NCBI GenBank assembly: GCA_910589025.1
Contig: CAJURM010000006.1
Coordinates: forward strand, 1-64,000
DNA: 64,000 nucleotides
Direction of reading: 5' to 3'
Origin: an uncultured Odoribacter sp.
Lineage (GTDB): Bacteria; Bacteroidota; Bacteroidia; Bacteroidales; Marinifilaceae
The translations under genes and the position numbers were made by a program. Below the pieces are notes generated by a model, which had not been told where the DNA came from, made no database searches, and saw only the letters and a program-made list of their open reading frames with translations. Shown here piece by piece: positions 1 through 8,900 of the stretch. Numbering within the stretch: the first letter of the stretch is position 1; each line of letters starts with the position of its first letter.

Positions 1-2
1 TG

Positions 3-1469
3 AATTATTTTACGGCAATCACCCAACGCGACAGTACAGTGGGATTCCGGGGAGTATACAGTCTGTCGGGGATTAAAATTGATGGCGGAGAAATAAAAAT
101 GTCCCTGGATACTGCCTGCTGGGGAGAAACGGATGTGTTGAATGTGACGGCAGCTTCCTGTCCCTATTTCCCGGACATACGGTTTCAATACAACTGGTAT
201 GTAAAGAAACCGGGAGAGGCAAAATATGAGTTGATTGCAAATGTCGGTGGAGAGTCTTTAACTTACAATGAATTTGAAAACAATACCGTTTCTGCCGTAA
301 CATACCAATTTAAAAGAACCGGAATATGCGCCATGGGCGTGGCGGAAAGCAATGAAGTGACGGTTAAAGTATTGCCGGAACCGTTTATTGCCTCTTCCTA
401 TACCTTTAACCCCTGTCCCGTTGCGATACCGCATCAGTGGGGCGGATTAGAGAAAAAATGGAAAATTGTAGAAAAACCGGATGCACTTATTGTAGAAGAC
501 GGTGGTAACCTGTTGGTCAATAATCTGACGGCCAATGGCGTTTATACGCTTGAAAGTCGTTTCGAAAAATGTCCGGATGTATTTACCACCCAAATCAATG
601 TAACCAATACGGTAATTCTTACAACGGCAACAACATACGGTTATACGGGAGCGGCTCAATGTGTCGTGTTACCGGCAGGAAAATACAAAATAGAAGCATG
701 GGGAGCGGCAGGCGGTACATATAACGGTTCAATACGAGCTGGTTATGGTGGCTATGTCGGTGGTGAAATTAATTTGGCTCAAGCGAAGAGTCTTATCATT
801 TTTGTCGGTTCAAGACCTATCGGAGCTACTTACTATGGAGGATTTAATGGAGGTGGTCGTGGTTATACCGAATGGGGAGGATCAGGAGGAGGGGGAGGAG
901 CTTCAGATATTCGTTTGATAAATGCTGCATGGAATAATTTTGAAAGTTTAAAATCCCGGATTATAGTTGCTGCCGGAGGGGGAGGAGCTTCCAATTACGG
1001 AACTTATGGAGGTTACTATGGCTACGGAGGACATGGAGGAGGTTTAACAGGAAGTAATGGTGGACTTTCCAGAACCAGCATCGCTACTGCTGCCCCTTCC
1101 GTAGCAACAGGAGGAACCCAAACGGCAGGTGGAAATGCTGGTCGTTATACCTATTCTTTTGTAGTAAATGGTAATCCTGGATATTTAGGAGGGGGTGGTA
1201 ATAGTTATGGAGCTGGAGGAGGAGGTGGAGGCTTTTATGGAGGAGGGGGTGCTACTTATGGTAGCGGTTTTGTTGGTTCCGGTGCGGGCGGTTCGTCGTT
1301 TATTTCCGGACACAGCGGTTGTAATGCTATTAATGCCTCTTCAACCTCATCGAACATCATCCATACCGGACAACCCGTTCATTATTCCGGACTGTATTTC
1401 ACCAATACATCCATGACTGCAGGAGCAAACAATGGACATGGGCAAGTGCGGATTACACCACTAAATTAA
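3..1469 (+). CDS. Secreted glycine-rich repeat protein, C-terminal part (5' end outside window)
   Basis: The reading frame is open from the first bases of the window, so the true start lies to the left; the first in-frame GTG at 39 is only an apparent start. The first ~200 visible residues look like Ig/PKD-type extracellular modules (Cys pairs, a NWYVKKPG stretch). From about base 640 to 1330 the protein becomes a glycine-rich domain: it opens with a GKYKIEAWGAAGG block and contains several GGGGG clusters and a GGGGGASDIR motif. This matches the extracellular Gly_rich family found in Bacteroidota surface proteins. No C-terminal sorting domain is obvious; it ends in ITPLN. The likely role is cell-surface or extracellular (adhesion or matrix), which is inferred from composition only. 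A hairpin follows the stop. Confidence 0.7.
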   Translation, partial: NYFTAITQRDSTVGFRGVYSLSGIKIDGGEIKMSLDTACWGETDVLNVTAASCPYFPDIRFQYNWYVKKPGEAKYELIANVGGESLTYNEFENNTVSAVTYQFKRTGICAMGVAESNEVTVKVLPEPFIASSYTFNPCPVAIPHQWGGLEKKWKIVEKPDALIVEDGGNLLVNNLTANGVYTLESRFEKCPDVFTTQINVTNTVILTTATTYGYTGAAQCVVLPAGKYKIEAWGAAGGTYNGSIRAGYGGYVGGEINLAQAKSLIIFVGSRPIGATYYGGFNGGGRGYTEWGGSGGGGGASDIRLINAAWNNFESLKSRIIVAAGGGGASNYGTYGGYYGYGGHGGGLTGSNGGLSRTSIATAAPSVATGGTQTAGGNAGRYTYSFVVNGNPGYLGGGGNSYGAGGGGGGFYGGGGATYGSGFVGSGAGGSSFISGHSGCNAINASSTSSNIIHTGQPVHYSGLYFTNTSMTAGANNGHGQVRITPLN

Positions 1470-1525
1470 AAGTTGAGTGATTGAAAACGGAGAAGTGGAA
1501 CAAGAACACCACTTCTCCACTTCAA
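1470..1525. repeat. GTTGA / GAAGTGG intergenic hairpin repeat (R1)
   Basis: This intergenic element begins with GTTGA and TTGAAAA words and carries a perfect 10-bp inverted repeat, GGAGAAGTGG (1489-1498) and CCACTTCTCC (1509-1518), with a 10-nt loop, followed by ACTTCAAG. No T-run follows, so it is not a standard terminator, although it could stabilise the upstream mRNA 3' end. The words are the same as in the other intergenic repeats of this window (5159-5231, 10693-10735, 11099-11168, 22636-22661, 23278-23348). Confidence 0.75.
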
Positions 1526-1610
1526 GAAATTATATTCCCAATTCCTTTTTCAGCCACACTTAATATTAGTAATAAAGTTATTACAAAACTTAAATATTCA
1601 TCCTTTCATC

Positions 1611-2627
1611 TCACTTAAACGCATCCAACGCCTCCGTTGGTCTTCCGGAAGCATCGAAAGCACCTAAAGTATAGCCATTCCAACCATTATAGGCCTCTGG
1701 TTCCCAGTAAAGAATACCATGTACATTACCAAGCGCCTGTGTCCGCTCAAAAAGGTCTGTCAAAAAAGCCTTGGCGACAGCAGCCTTATCCCACGGCATC
1801 CCGGTTTCACAAATGATAACATCAGTGCCATAACGTTTAGTGACCTCCTGAATATTAGCGACACAGTCATTTACCATACCTTTCCAATTCGTCACACCGG
1901 GATAAAGCGACATCCCTATCAAATCCCACTTGCCATCATTAGCCTTCAATCCGTCAAAAAGCCAACGGAAAAGACTCTTGTCCTGCCCGTTTTGCAAATG
2001 GACAATCACTTTCGCATCCGGAAAAACGGACTTCACCGCAGCATATCCGGCATTATTAAGCGCAGCATACTGCGACATGCTTTTATCTGCCTGACCGTCG
2101 GGCCAAAGCATTCCGTTTCCGGTTTCATTCCCCACCTGTACCCATTCGGGACTGATACCTTTGGCTTTCAATGCCTGTAAAATCTCTTTCGTATGACCTG
2201 CCACCGCACCTTTTAATTCCTCAAAAGAAAGGGACTTCCATGCCGCCGGTTTTGTCTGCTTTCCGGGATCCGCCCAAGAATCGCTATAATGAAAATCTAT
2301 CATAAGACGCATCCCCAACTGATGAGCCCGTTCAGCTTTAACAAGCATATCGGCTTTATCACACCAACCCGCGGAAGGATTCACCCATACCCGCAAACGG
2401 ATAGTATTCATCCCCAAATCGCGCATCAAACGCATACATTCCGTCTCCTTGCCTTTTGCATTATAAAATTTCACCCCCTTCTTTTCCATTTCAGTCACCC
2501 AACTCACATCCGCCCCTTTGGCAAAACCACTCATTTCGGGCGGATCAATGATCAACTCAGGTTTCTTATTATCATCGCTGCACGCCAGCAAACCCGCCCA
2601 AAAGAACAACAAAAGCAAATACTTCAT
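1611..2627 (-). CDS. GH53 arabinogalactan endo-beta-1,4-galactanase, lipoprotein
   Basis: The 338-residue protein has a lipoprotein signal with lipobox LLAC (Cys16), so it should sit on a membrane surface or in the periplasm. The rest is one GH53 (beta/alpha)8 barrel of normal length. It shows GADVSWV near the start, a TIRLRVWVNP block, DFHYSDSWADPGKQ, the acid/base motif QVGNETGNG (Glu168) and the nucleophile motif IICETGMPW (Glu274). GH53 enzymes cleave beta-1,4-galactan side chains of pectin. It follows the GH5-like gene with only 7 bp between, so the two are probably co-transcribed. No SusC/SusD pair is visible nearby, so this is not a classic complete PUL within the window. Confidence 0.93.
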   Translation of the reverse strand: MKYLLLLFFWAGLLACSDDNKKPELIIDPPEMSGFAKGADVSWVTEMEKKGVKFYNAKGKETECMRLMRDLGMNTIRLRVWVNPSAGWCDKADMLVKAERAHQLGMRLMIDFHYSDSWADPGKQTKPAAWKSLSFEELKGAVAGHTKEILQALKAKGISPEWVQVGNETGNGMLWPDGQADKSMSQYAALNNAGYAAVKSVFPDAKVIVHLQNGQDKSLFRWLFDGLKANDGKWDLIGMSLYPGVTNWKGMVNDCVANIQEVTKRYGTDVIICETGMPWDKAAVAKAFLTDLFERTQALGNVHGILYWEPEAYNGWNGYTLGAFDASGRPTEALDAFK

Positions 2628-2634
2628 ATCTTAT

Positions 2635-5010
2635 CTATTTTTCCAACATTATTTTTTGTATCACTATATCCCCTTTCTTCAGCACTAAGCGAACGGAAAC
2701 AAGCTCCCCGACCGGAGAAACAGCCTTATTTGCAGAAATACCTCCCGCAAAAGAGAATCCGGGATACATTTCCCGAACAGGCTGCACTTCCGCAGGCCTA
2801 AAAGCAAATAAAGGAATGTCATAACTCCCGCCTCCCGGCAAGATAACATCCGCACTCCACCAGAATCCGTCCCGGTCTATCAGTACAAGTGTCATTTCCG
2901 TACCCGGCACCGTCTCTCCGGTTTCAAGCCTTACCCGGTTAAGCCGTCTGTCAGCCAATGCCACATCCGCAGATAACGCCGCACCACCTTGGTATCCCTC
3001 CGTCTCTGCCATAACAATACCCTCCGGTAAATAAGCGAAACGGATACCCGGTTGCCATGTCAATTCCACTGCGTCCGGTTGATTCTGCGCATCCAAAAGC
3101 ACAACCGGCGTATGCTCCGTAACGACTCTACTCCGATAATACGTCAGACAATAATCATCCCATGCCCCTGGTATTACCTCACAATTCCCCGGAAAAAGCC
3201 GAGTGGCAACCGACGTATAAACCCCTATCCTATAACGGAAAATACCGTGCTTCAATAAATCTCCCGGAATAGCAGCAGCATAAATAAAACCGCTTTCGGG
3301 ATACATCCGGACGGTAAATGCCCGTCCGTACTGCATCTCACCATATAAAACAACACTGTCCACCTTCTCGGGAGATACCACAGCGGCACAAATAACAGCG
3401 GCTTGTCCCTCCAATAACTCTACAGCTGGCGTATGATAAACAGCTGTCTCCTCCACATCGTCCTGAAGTGCCGGAAAACCCGCCTGTGCCGTAATTTCCT
3501 CCAACCGCCCTTCATGCCACTGATACACTCCCGGCTTCACCTCAAACAAGGCCTCCATACCAGGCAAAATAATCTGCATCTGACGGAAAGCGGAGTGTAT
3601 CAACGCGACCTTACGGTTCAACGCATTCCGGCGACCATACGCATCCATAGTTTCCACCACATCCGGATAAACTTCTATTCGCCAGCTGCCGTCATTCATT
3701 TTATCTAAGAAATAAGCTCCGCTACCGTTATATTTCACTACCGGCGACTGACCGTGTCCGACAATATGCCGCAACTTTTCGGGAGCCACAGGAACCTCTT
3801 CCGTTGTATTGGAATAGCAATACAACGTATCCCGGTTCAACAGCGATAAATCCTCCCGGTAACTCACCCGGAAATCACCGAAACGGCTATTTGCAGGATA
3901 ATGCCCGTAACCTTCTCCCCGCGACAGACTTCCGAACGCCTCGGCAGCAATACGTAAGGAAACGGCTTTTGCCGGTGTATAGACCAAATTCATCCAATGT
4001 GTCTGATAATCGGTATTATAAGCCGCCATCGCCAACGGGTCGTAAGCAAACTGCGTCGCCCACTGGAACCCGGCTTCCCGGAAACTACGCGCCATCGCCG
4101 GATACATGTATGAACCGTCAATATCTGCCGCGTCAAACTCGTACACAATGCGGGCCTTTCCTTGGGTATCGTAAGGCAAACTGTAATGTGCCACTGCCGG
4201 CAAAAAGTTTTCTTTCCGGGCTTTCCCGCTTACGAGTCCGGAAGGATACCACTGGCAGGTAACGCCGTCTATCCGGGCAGCAGTCACAGCATCCGCCCGA
4301 TGCGGATTTTGTGCAATGTTATAGAACACCGGTTTCCGGCATCCCGCCGCCTTTACAGCTTTTACCAATCTGTTGATATAAGCAGTAACCTCCTTATCCG
4401 GCACCTCCGCCGTGTGATCGGGCTCATTGTTCAACTCCACCGCCACGATATTAGGGTCGTCTTTATAGGCATAGCCCGTATATGGATTCCGGTGACTTAA
4501 CAACTGTTTCAGATAACGCTCCTGTGCCGCAATACAACGTTTATCAACTGTCGCCTCCCGCTTGCTCAAACGATTGGAAAAACCAGGCAACGACTTATCG
4601 TCCGCCTCGGGCCAGCCGTTCCCCCAAAAAGCAATCGCCGTTATCAATGTTTTCATTCCCCGTTTTGCAAACGAAGCAATGGTATAATCCAACAAATCCA
4701 AATGTTCATTTTCCAATAAATTTCCCTCGCCGTCACTGATTTCCACATCCCACACATGAATACGGTAAGCATTAATCCCCAAACGCGCCATGTGATACAC
4801 ATCGCGGTCAATCGCCTCCTTACGGTCTGCCCCCAACACACCGTGGCTACGGTAACCGTGGGCAAACGGCATACAATAATTAAACCCGAAGAAAACCGCT
4901 TCTTTCCCTTCCGCATCCCGCAACACACCTTCCTTATCCACCTGGTAATTCTGGGCGCACAAACAAAACTGCATACACAGCAATACGCAAACAACCCAAA
5001 CTCTTTTCAT
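2635..5010 (-). CDS. Secreted GH5-like (cellulase/mannanase clan) glycoside hydrolase
   Basis: The 791-residue product has a Sec signal peptide (KRVWVVCVLLCMQFCLC then AQN). Residues ~25-350 resemble a GH5-type TIM barrel: FFGFNYCMP, AYRIHVWDVE, the acid/base motif VELNNEP (Glu196) and a candidate nucleophile in IVYEFDAAD (Glu291). Residues ~360-791 are beta-rich C-terminal modules without a clear catalytic motif, probably accessory domains. It is first in a two-gene operon with the GH53 galactanase, which suggests joint attack on a plant or mucilage galactan/mannan-type polysaccharide. The substrate is an inference; the GH5 subfamily cannot be fixed by eye. A TATATTTG -7 box lies 47 bp upstream of the start. 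Confidence 0.82.
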   Translation of the reverse strand: MKRVWVVCVLLCMQFCLCAQNYQVDKEGVLRDAEGKEAVFFGFNYCMPFAHGYRSHGVLGADRKEAIDRDVYHMARLGINAYRIHVWDVEISDGEGNLLENEHLDLLDYTIASFAKRGMKTLITAIAFWGNGWPEADDKSLPGFSNRLSKREATVDKRCIAAQERYLKQLLSHRNPYTGYAYKDDPNIVAVELNNEPDHTAEVPDKEVTAYINRLVKAVKAAGCRKPVFYNIAQNPHRADAVTAARIDGVTCQWYPSGLVSGKARKENFLPAVAHYSLPYDTQGKARIVYEFDAADIDGSYMYPAMARSFREAGFQWATQFAYDPLAMAAYNTDYQTHWMNLVYTPAKAVSLRIAAEAFGSLSRGEGYGHYPANSRFGDFRVSYREDLSLLNRDTLYCYSNTTEEVPVAPEKLRHIVGHGQSPVVKYNGSGAYFLDKMNDGSWRIEVYPDVVETMDAYGRRNALNRKVALIHSAFRQMQIILPGMEALFEVKPGVYQWHEGRLEEITAQAGFPALQDDVEETAVYHTPAVELLEGQAAVICAAVVSPEKVDSVVLYGEMQYGRAFTVRMYPESGFIYAAAIPGDLLKHGIFRYRIGVYTSVATRLFPGNCEVIPGAWDDYCLTYYRSRVVTEHTPVVLLDAQNQPDAVELTWQPGIRFAYLPEGIVMAETEGYQGGAALSADVALADRRLNRVRLETGETVPGTEMTLVLIDRDGFWWSADVILPGGGSYDIPLFAFRPAEVQPVREMYPGFSFAGGISANKAVSPVGELVSVRLVLKKGDIVIQKIMLEK

Positions 5011-5056
5011 ATTTTTATTACGTTATACTATATTACAACTCAACCTATTATCTTCA

Positions 5057-5064
5057 CAAATATA
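5057..5064 (-). promoter_or_regulatory. Bacteroidetes -7 box for the glycosidase operon
   Basis: The minus strand reads TATATTTG here, matching the Bacteroidetes -7 consensus TAnnTTTG. It lies about 47 nt upstream of the GH5-like start codon. No clear -33 TTTG is seen at 19-21 nt spacing. Confidence 0.5.
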
Positions 5065-5158
5065 ACATATTTCAGGAAACTATCCGTATCCACCCAGCAA
5101 CAATCAAATGCTAAAACTCCGGAGATTAGCCAGCATATACAATAAAATCCGAACAATA

Positions 5159-5231
5159 GAGAAGCAAAAAAACACAACTCCAGTTCCATTGCCTTGCTTC
5201 TCCTTTTAACCTTTCAACCCTTCAACTTTCT
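5159..5231. repeat. Hairpin plus TTCAAC-word intergenic repeat (R2)
   Basis: A 9-bp inverted repeat, GAGAAGCAA (5159-5167) and TTGCTTCTC (5194-5202), is followed on the + strand by TTTCAACCCTTCAAC. It lies just past the stop of the leftward 5230-5931 gene and may act as its 3' mRNA structure. The words are shared with the other GTTGAA/TTCAAC elements in the window. Confidence 0.65.
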
Positions 5232-5931
5232 AAATAAACTTCTCGCGGTTCTGGGTTTTATAGAGACCGGAGAGAATGAAGACAACGGTTCCTGTCAGTA
5301 AAATCATACGGTTGTAGAAAAGGGTGGTGTAGAACAATTCCGGATTTTTATCCAAAGGGACATCAAAAGGATTAAGGAAAAGATTCCATTTACTCTCTTC
5401 CAACATATTACTCATAATAAAAAGCACCAAGCCTATCAACGTAAACACTACGGCAGTACCGCTGCCATTTTTAATAATAGTGCTCAACATAAAACACAGC
5501 GTCCCCACAAAAAGCACAGGCATCATTGTCTGTCCCGCCAGCTTGAGGGGAGGCACCTCCACCAACAGCCAGTCAGTCAGCAACGCCAACACCAGCGTAA
5601 TGGCAAAACAAATCACATACGCTATCAGCAAACGGAACAACCACACTTTATAGCGGTAATTCGGGATACCGAAAATAATCTCGATAATCTTGGCATCCTG
5701 GTCGTTCTGTATCCCGAAGCACATCGGGTAAAATATCAGCAATATGGACGGTACCAACAACATATAATACCCCGTCGCCTCCGTAATCTCCGAATCGGAA
5801 AAAAGATTGATGACTACGGTCAGTATATAGAAAATCACCGCACTCAACACAAAGTAGACAAACTTATTCCCGAAAACAATCTTCACATTATAGTGGGATA
5901 ACCGCAAAATAATATCGAGCAAACGTTTCAT
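5230..5931 (-). CDS. ABC-2-like six-helix membrane protein
   Basis: The 233-residue protein has about six predicted transmembrane helices (for example FVYFVLSAVIFYILTVVI, LLVPSILLIFYPMCFGI, LLIAYVICFAITLVLAL, TGTVVFILSGLYK). It has no catalytic motif. Size and helix pattern fit the membrane half of an ABC-2 type transporter. It starts 5 bp after the stop of the RND-ABC fusion gene, so it is probably translated with it and could be the partner permease for the fused ATPase domain. The family was not recognised by name; the ABC-2 assignment is inferred from topology and context. Its 3' end runs into repeat R2. Confidence 0.65.
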   Translation of the reverse strand: MKRLLDIILRLSHYNVKIVFGNKFVYFVLSAVIFYILTVVINLFSDSEITEATGYYMLLVPSILLIFYPMCFGIQNDQDAKIIEIIFGIPNYRYKVWLFRLLIAYVICFAITLVLALLTDWLLVEVPPLKLAGQTMMPVLFVGTLCFMLSTIIKNGSGTAVVFTLIGLVLFIMSNMLEESKWNLFLNPFDVPLDKNPELFYTTLFYNRMILLTGTVVFILSGLYKTQNREKFI

Positions 5932-5936
5932 AATCT

Positions 5937-8900
5937 TTATTGTGTAATAATTTGTTCATTACCTGCCAACTTCACACCCCGCAGCAGCCACAGATAAGAA
6001 TCCTCCAGCACCGGGTTCGTCCGTTCCGCATTCGGCACGGGCTGTGTTTCCGACAAACATCTCACGCGGATATTTTCCCCCAGACGGATGTGGTGGACAA
6101 TCAGCAAATCGGAAGGCAATGCGTCAAACTCTTCTGCCGGAATCTCGAACACCCACGTCACGTCCTGTGCAATATTCGCCATATCGGAAGGCGTACCCAG
6201 GTATTTCACCGAACCCTTATTGATGACACCCACCTGGTTGCAAGAACTGGCAATGTCCTCGATAATGTGGGTAGAGAATATCACAATCCGGTTGCGCGAC
6301 AATTCCACCAGCAAATTCCGGAAACGAATACGCTCGCGGGGATCAAGACCTGCCGTAGGCTCGTCCACCACCAATATCCGCGGCAGGTTCAGCAACGTCT
6401 GGGCAATACCGATACGCTGTTTCATACCACCCGAAAAACCGCCGATTTTCCGGTCCTTATTCTCATACATGTGCACAGCCTCCAATACTTCCCGGATACG
6501 CTTCTGCCGGGTTTCCTTATCATAAATCCCTTTCAGCAACGCCTGATACTCCAAAAACTGCCACGATGTCAGATTCTCATACGTACCGAACTCCTGCGGC
6601 AAATAACCGATCAACCCCTGCAACTCCTCCCGCTTCTGCTGTGTATCTATACCATTGATAAAAATCTTACCGTAGCTCTGTTCAAACACCCCGCAGATGA
6701 TACGCATCAGCGTCGTCTTCCCCGCACCGTTCGGTCCCAACAAACCGAACATTCCCGTATGAATATCCAACGACACTGCATTCAACGCCTTAAACGGCTT
6801 CTTCTTATAGCCGATTACCGGAATTTTCGTCGCCAAGCGGTAGAAGCCCTTACGTATCCCCCGGAACCGACCGTCTATCAAATCAATATTGATGTTATAC
6901 TTGTGTATCCGGTCGGACAAATATTTTACCTGAATGCCTAAATACCATAGCAACGTAAACATCACTACCAGCCCGCCGCTGTAAAGTGCAATCTCCCCCC
7001 ACACCAACGTAACCAAAGGCGTAAAATAATACACTGCCCAGCGTATTTTCTTCAACATTTTCGCCCAAAAACGTCTGCCCCGGTTATCCGTAAACTCCCG
7101 CACAATATCCAGCACTTTTACTGCCAGTATCCAGAACAACACCCCGAAAAGATATGCCCAGAATGCTGACTCCTGGTACATGTAAACGAAATAAAACAGG
7201 AACGCCACCATCGGCACGAGCCACAGCAACACTCGCAAATCACGCCAATGTCCATACTCCTCCTTCAATCCCAAACGCTCCCGGATACGCAATCCCGACA
7301 TCCATTCCTGCATGAACTCCGAGGGCTGGCCGTAAATCTTCACCAGATTCTGTATCCGAATCACAATCTCTTCCTCCGGAGGAATAATTGCCCGGTTCGC
7401 CTGCCGCAAACTGCCTTCCATAAACCACGTCACTCCCGGAATCAGGATCACCGCCCCTATCAGATACCCCACTCTCCAAAGCAACGAATCCACAAACAGG
7501 ACAATACACACCACCGCTCCCGTCATCAGGGCAATCTGCAACACTTTCATAAACAGGCTCTGCGTACGCAACCGCTTCAAGGCGTCCTCCATACCCGAAT
7601 ACAACGTCGGGATAATCACCAGCGTCAATAACGTACTCATGGACAATCCGCCAATCACCGTAATCGCAAACGGAGCACCTAATCCCGCCACAAACTCGCC
7701 TTTCCCCATCGCCAGCGGCACCATCGCCACAATGGTCGTAATCGCCGTAATCAGAATGGGACGCAGCCTCGACACGCCCGCCACAATCAAAGCCCGCTGC
7801 TTCCGGTTGCCGCGCCGCCGCAGAATCGACGTGTAATCAATCAGAATAATACTGTTATTGACCACAATTCCTATCAGGATGATAAACCCAATCATCACAT
7901 TGGCATTCATCAGCGAATAGCCCGTAAAGAGCAAAGCCAGCAACGAACCGATAGCCGCCAACGGTATTGCAAACATCAGCACCACCGGCGCACTCAGCGA
8001 CTCAAACACCGATGCCAGAATCATGTAAATAATCACAAACGCCGCCAGAATCAAAAAAGAGAAATCCGACGTCGTATCCTCCTCATGCACCACCTCCACA
8101 GCAAGCCCGGAAGGAATATCCAGTTTCTGCACCAACTCGTCGATTTCCGTCCGGGCGGTTTCCAAAAACTCCTTCGATTCATTCACGTCCGAAATAAAAC
8201 GGTAACTCACCTCAATGGTTTTATCCTGATTCACCCGGTTGATTTCTCCCTGACCCCACGTCAGATTGATGGTGCTGAAGCTCCTTAGCTCCACTAACGA
8301 ACCTTTGTCATTCGTCACATCCAGATTACGCAAGTCCTCCAGGCTCCGGACAGGCTTCTTGTCCTCTTCCTTCGCCTCCGCATAACTCTTGTCCTTGATA
8401 ATGATGTCATACTCCTCATCGCCTGCCTTATACTTAATTTGTGTCGTATTCTCCGGAGCGAAATTCGTCAGTTCGGTCACCACATTTGCGGGTGTCACGT
8501 CATAAATCCCCATCAGGTAACCGTCAAACTGCACCCGCGACTCCGGTTTCCCCCGGGAACTGCTCACCCACGCATAATTGATATTTTCCAGGTCCTGCAA
8601 CTGATACTGCACATACTCCGCCAGATTCCGCATCTTCTCATAATCCTGTCCCTTAATCACAATCCGCTCCCGCTGATTACCCATACCCATCAACTTCAAC
8701 AACTCTTCCGAACCTCCCATCAACGCATCGCCGCCACCCCCCTGAAAGTTCTCGCTGCTCGACCGGGCTTCCAGGCTGACATCCCACATCCGCAAACGGT
8801 AAGCACACGAAAGTACCTCATTTTTGAGCTGCTGTATCGTTTTGTGATTGAGTTTCTCATAATCCTTTTTCAACTTCACCGTCACATTCGCATCCGCAGC

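Noticed and set aside
1719..4994. Several frames of 60-170 codons opposite or inside the glycosidase genes
   Set aside because: They are shadows of strongly coding GH53 and GH5-like genes and have no family signature or ribosome-binding context.
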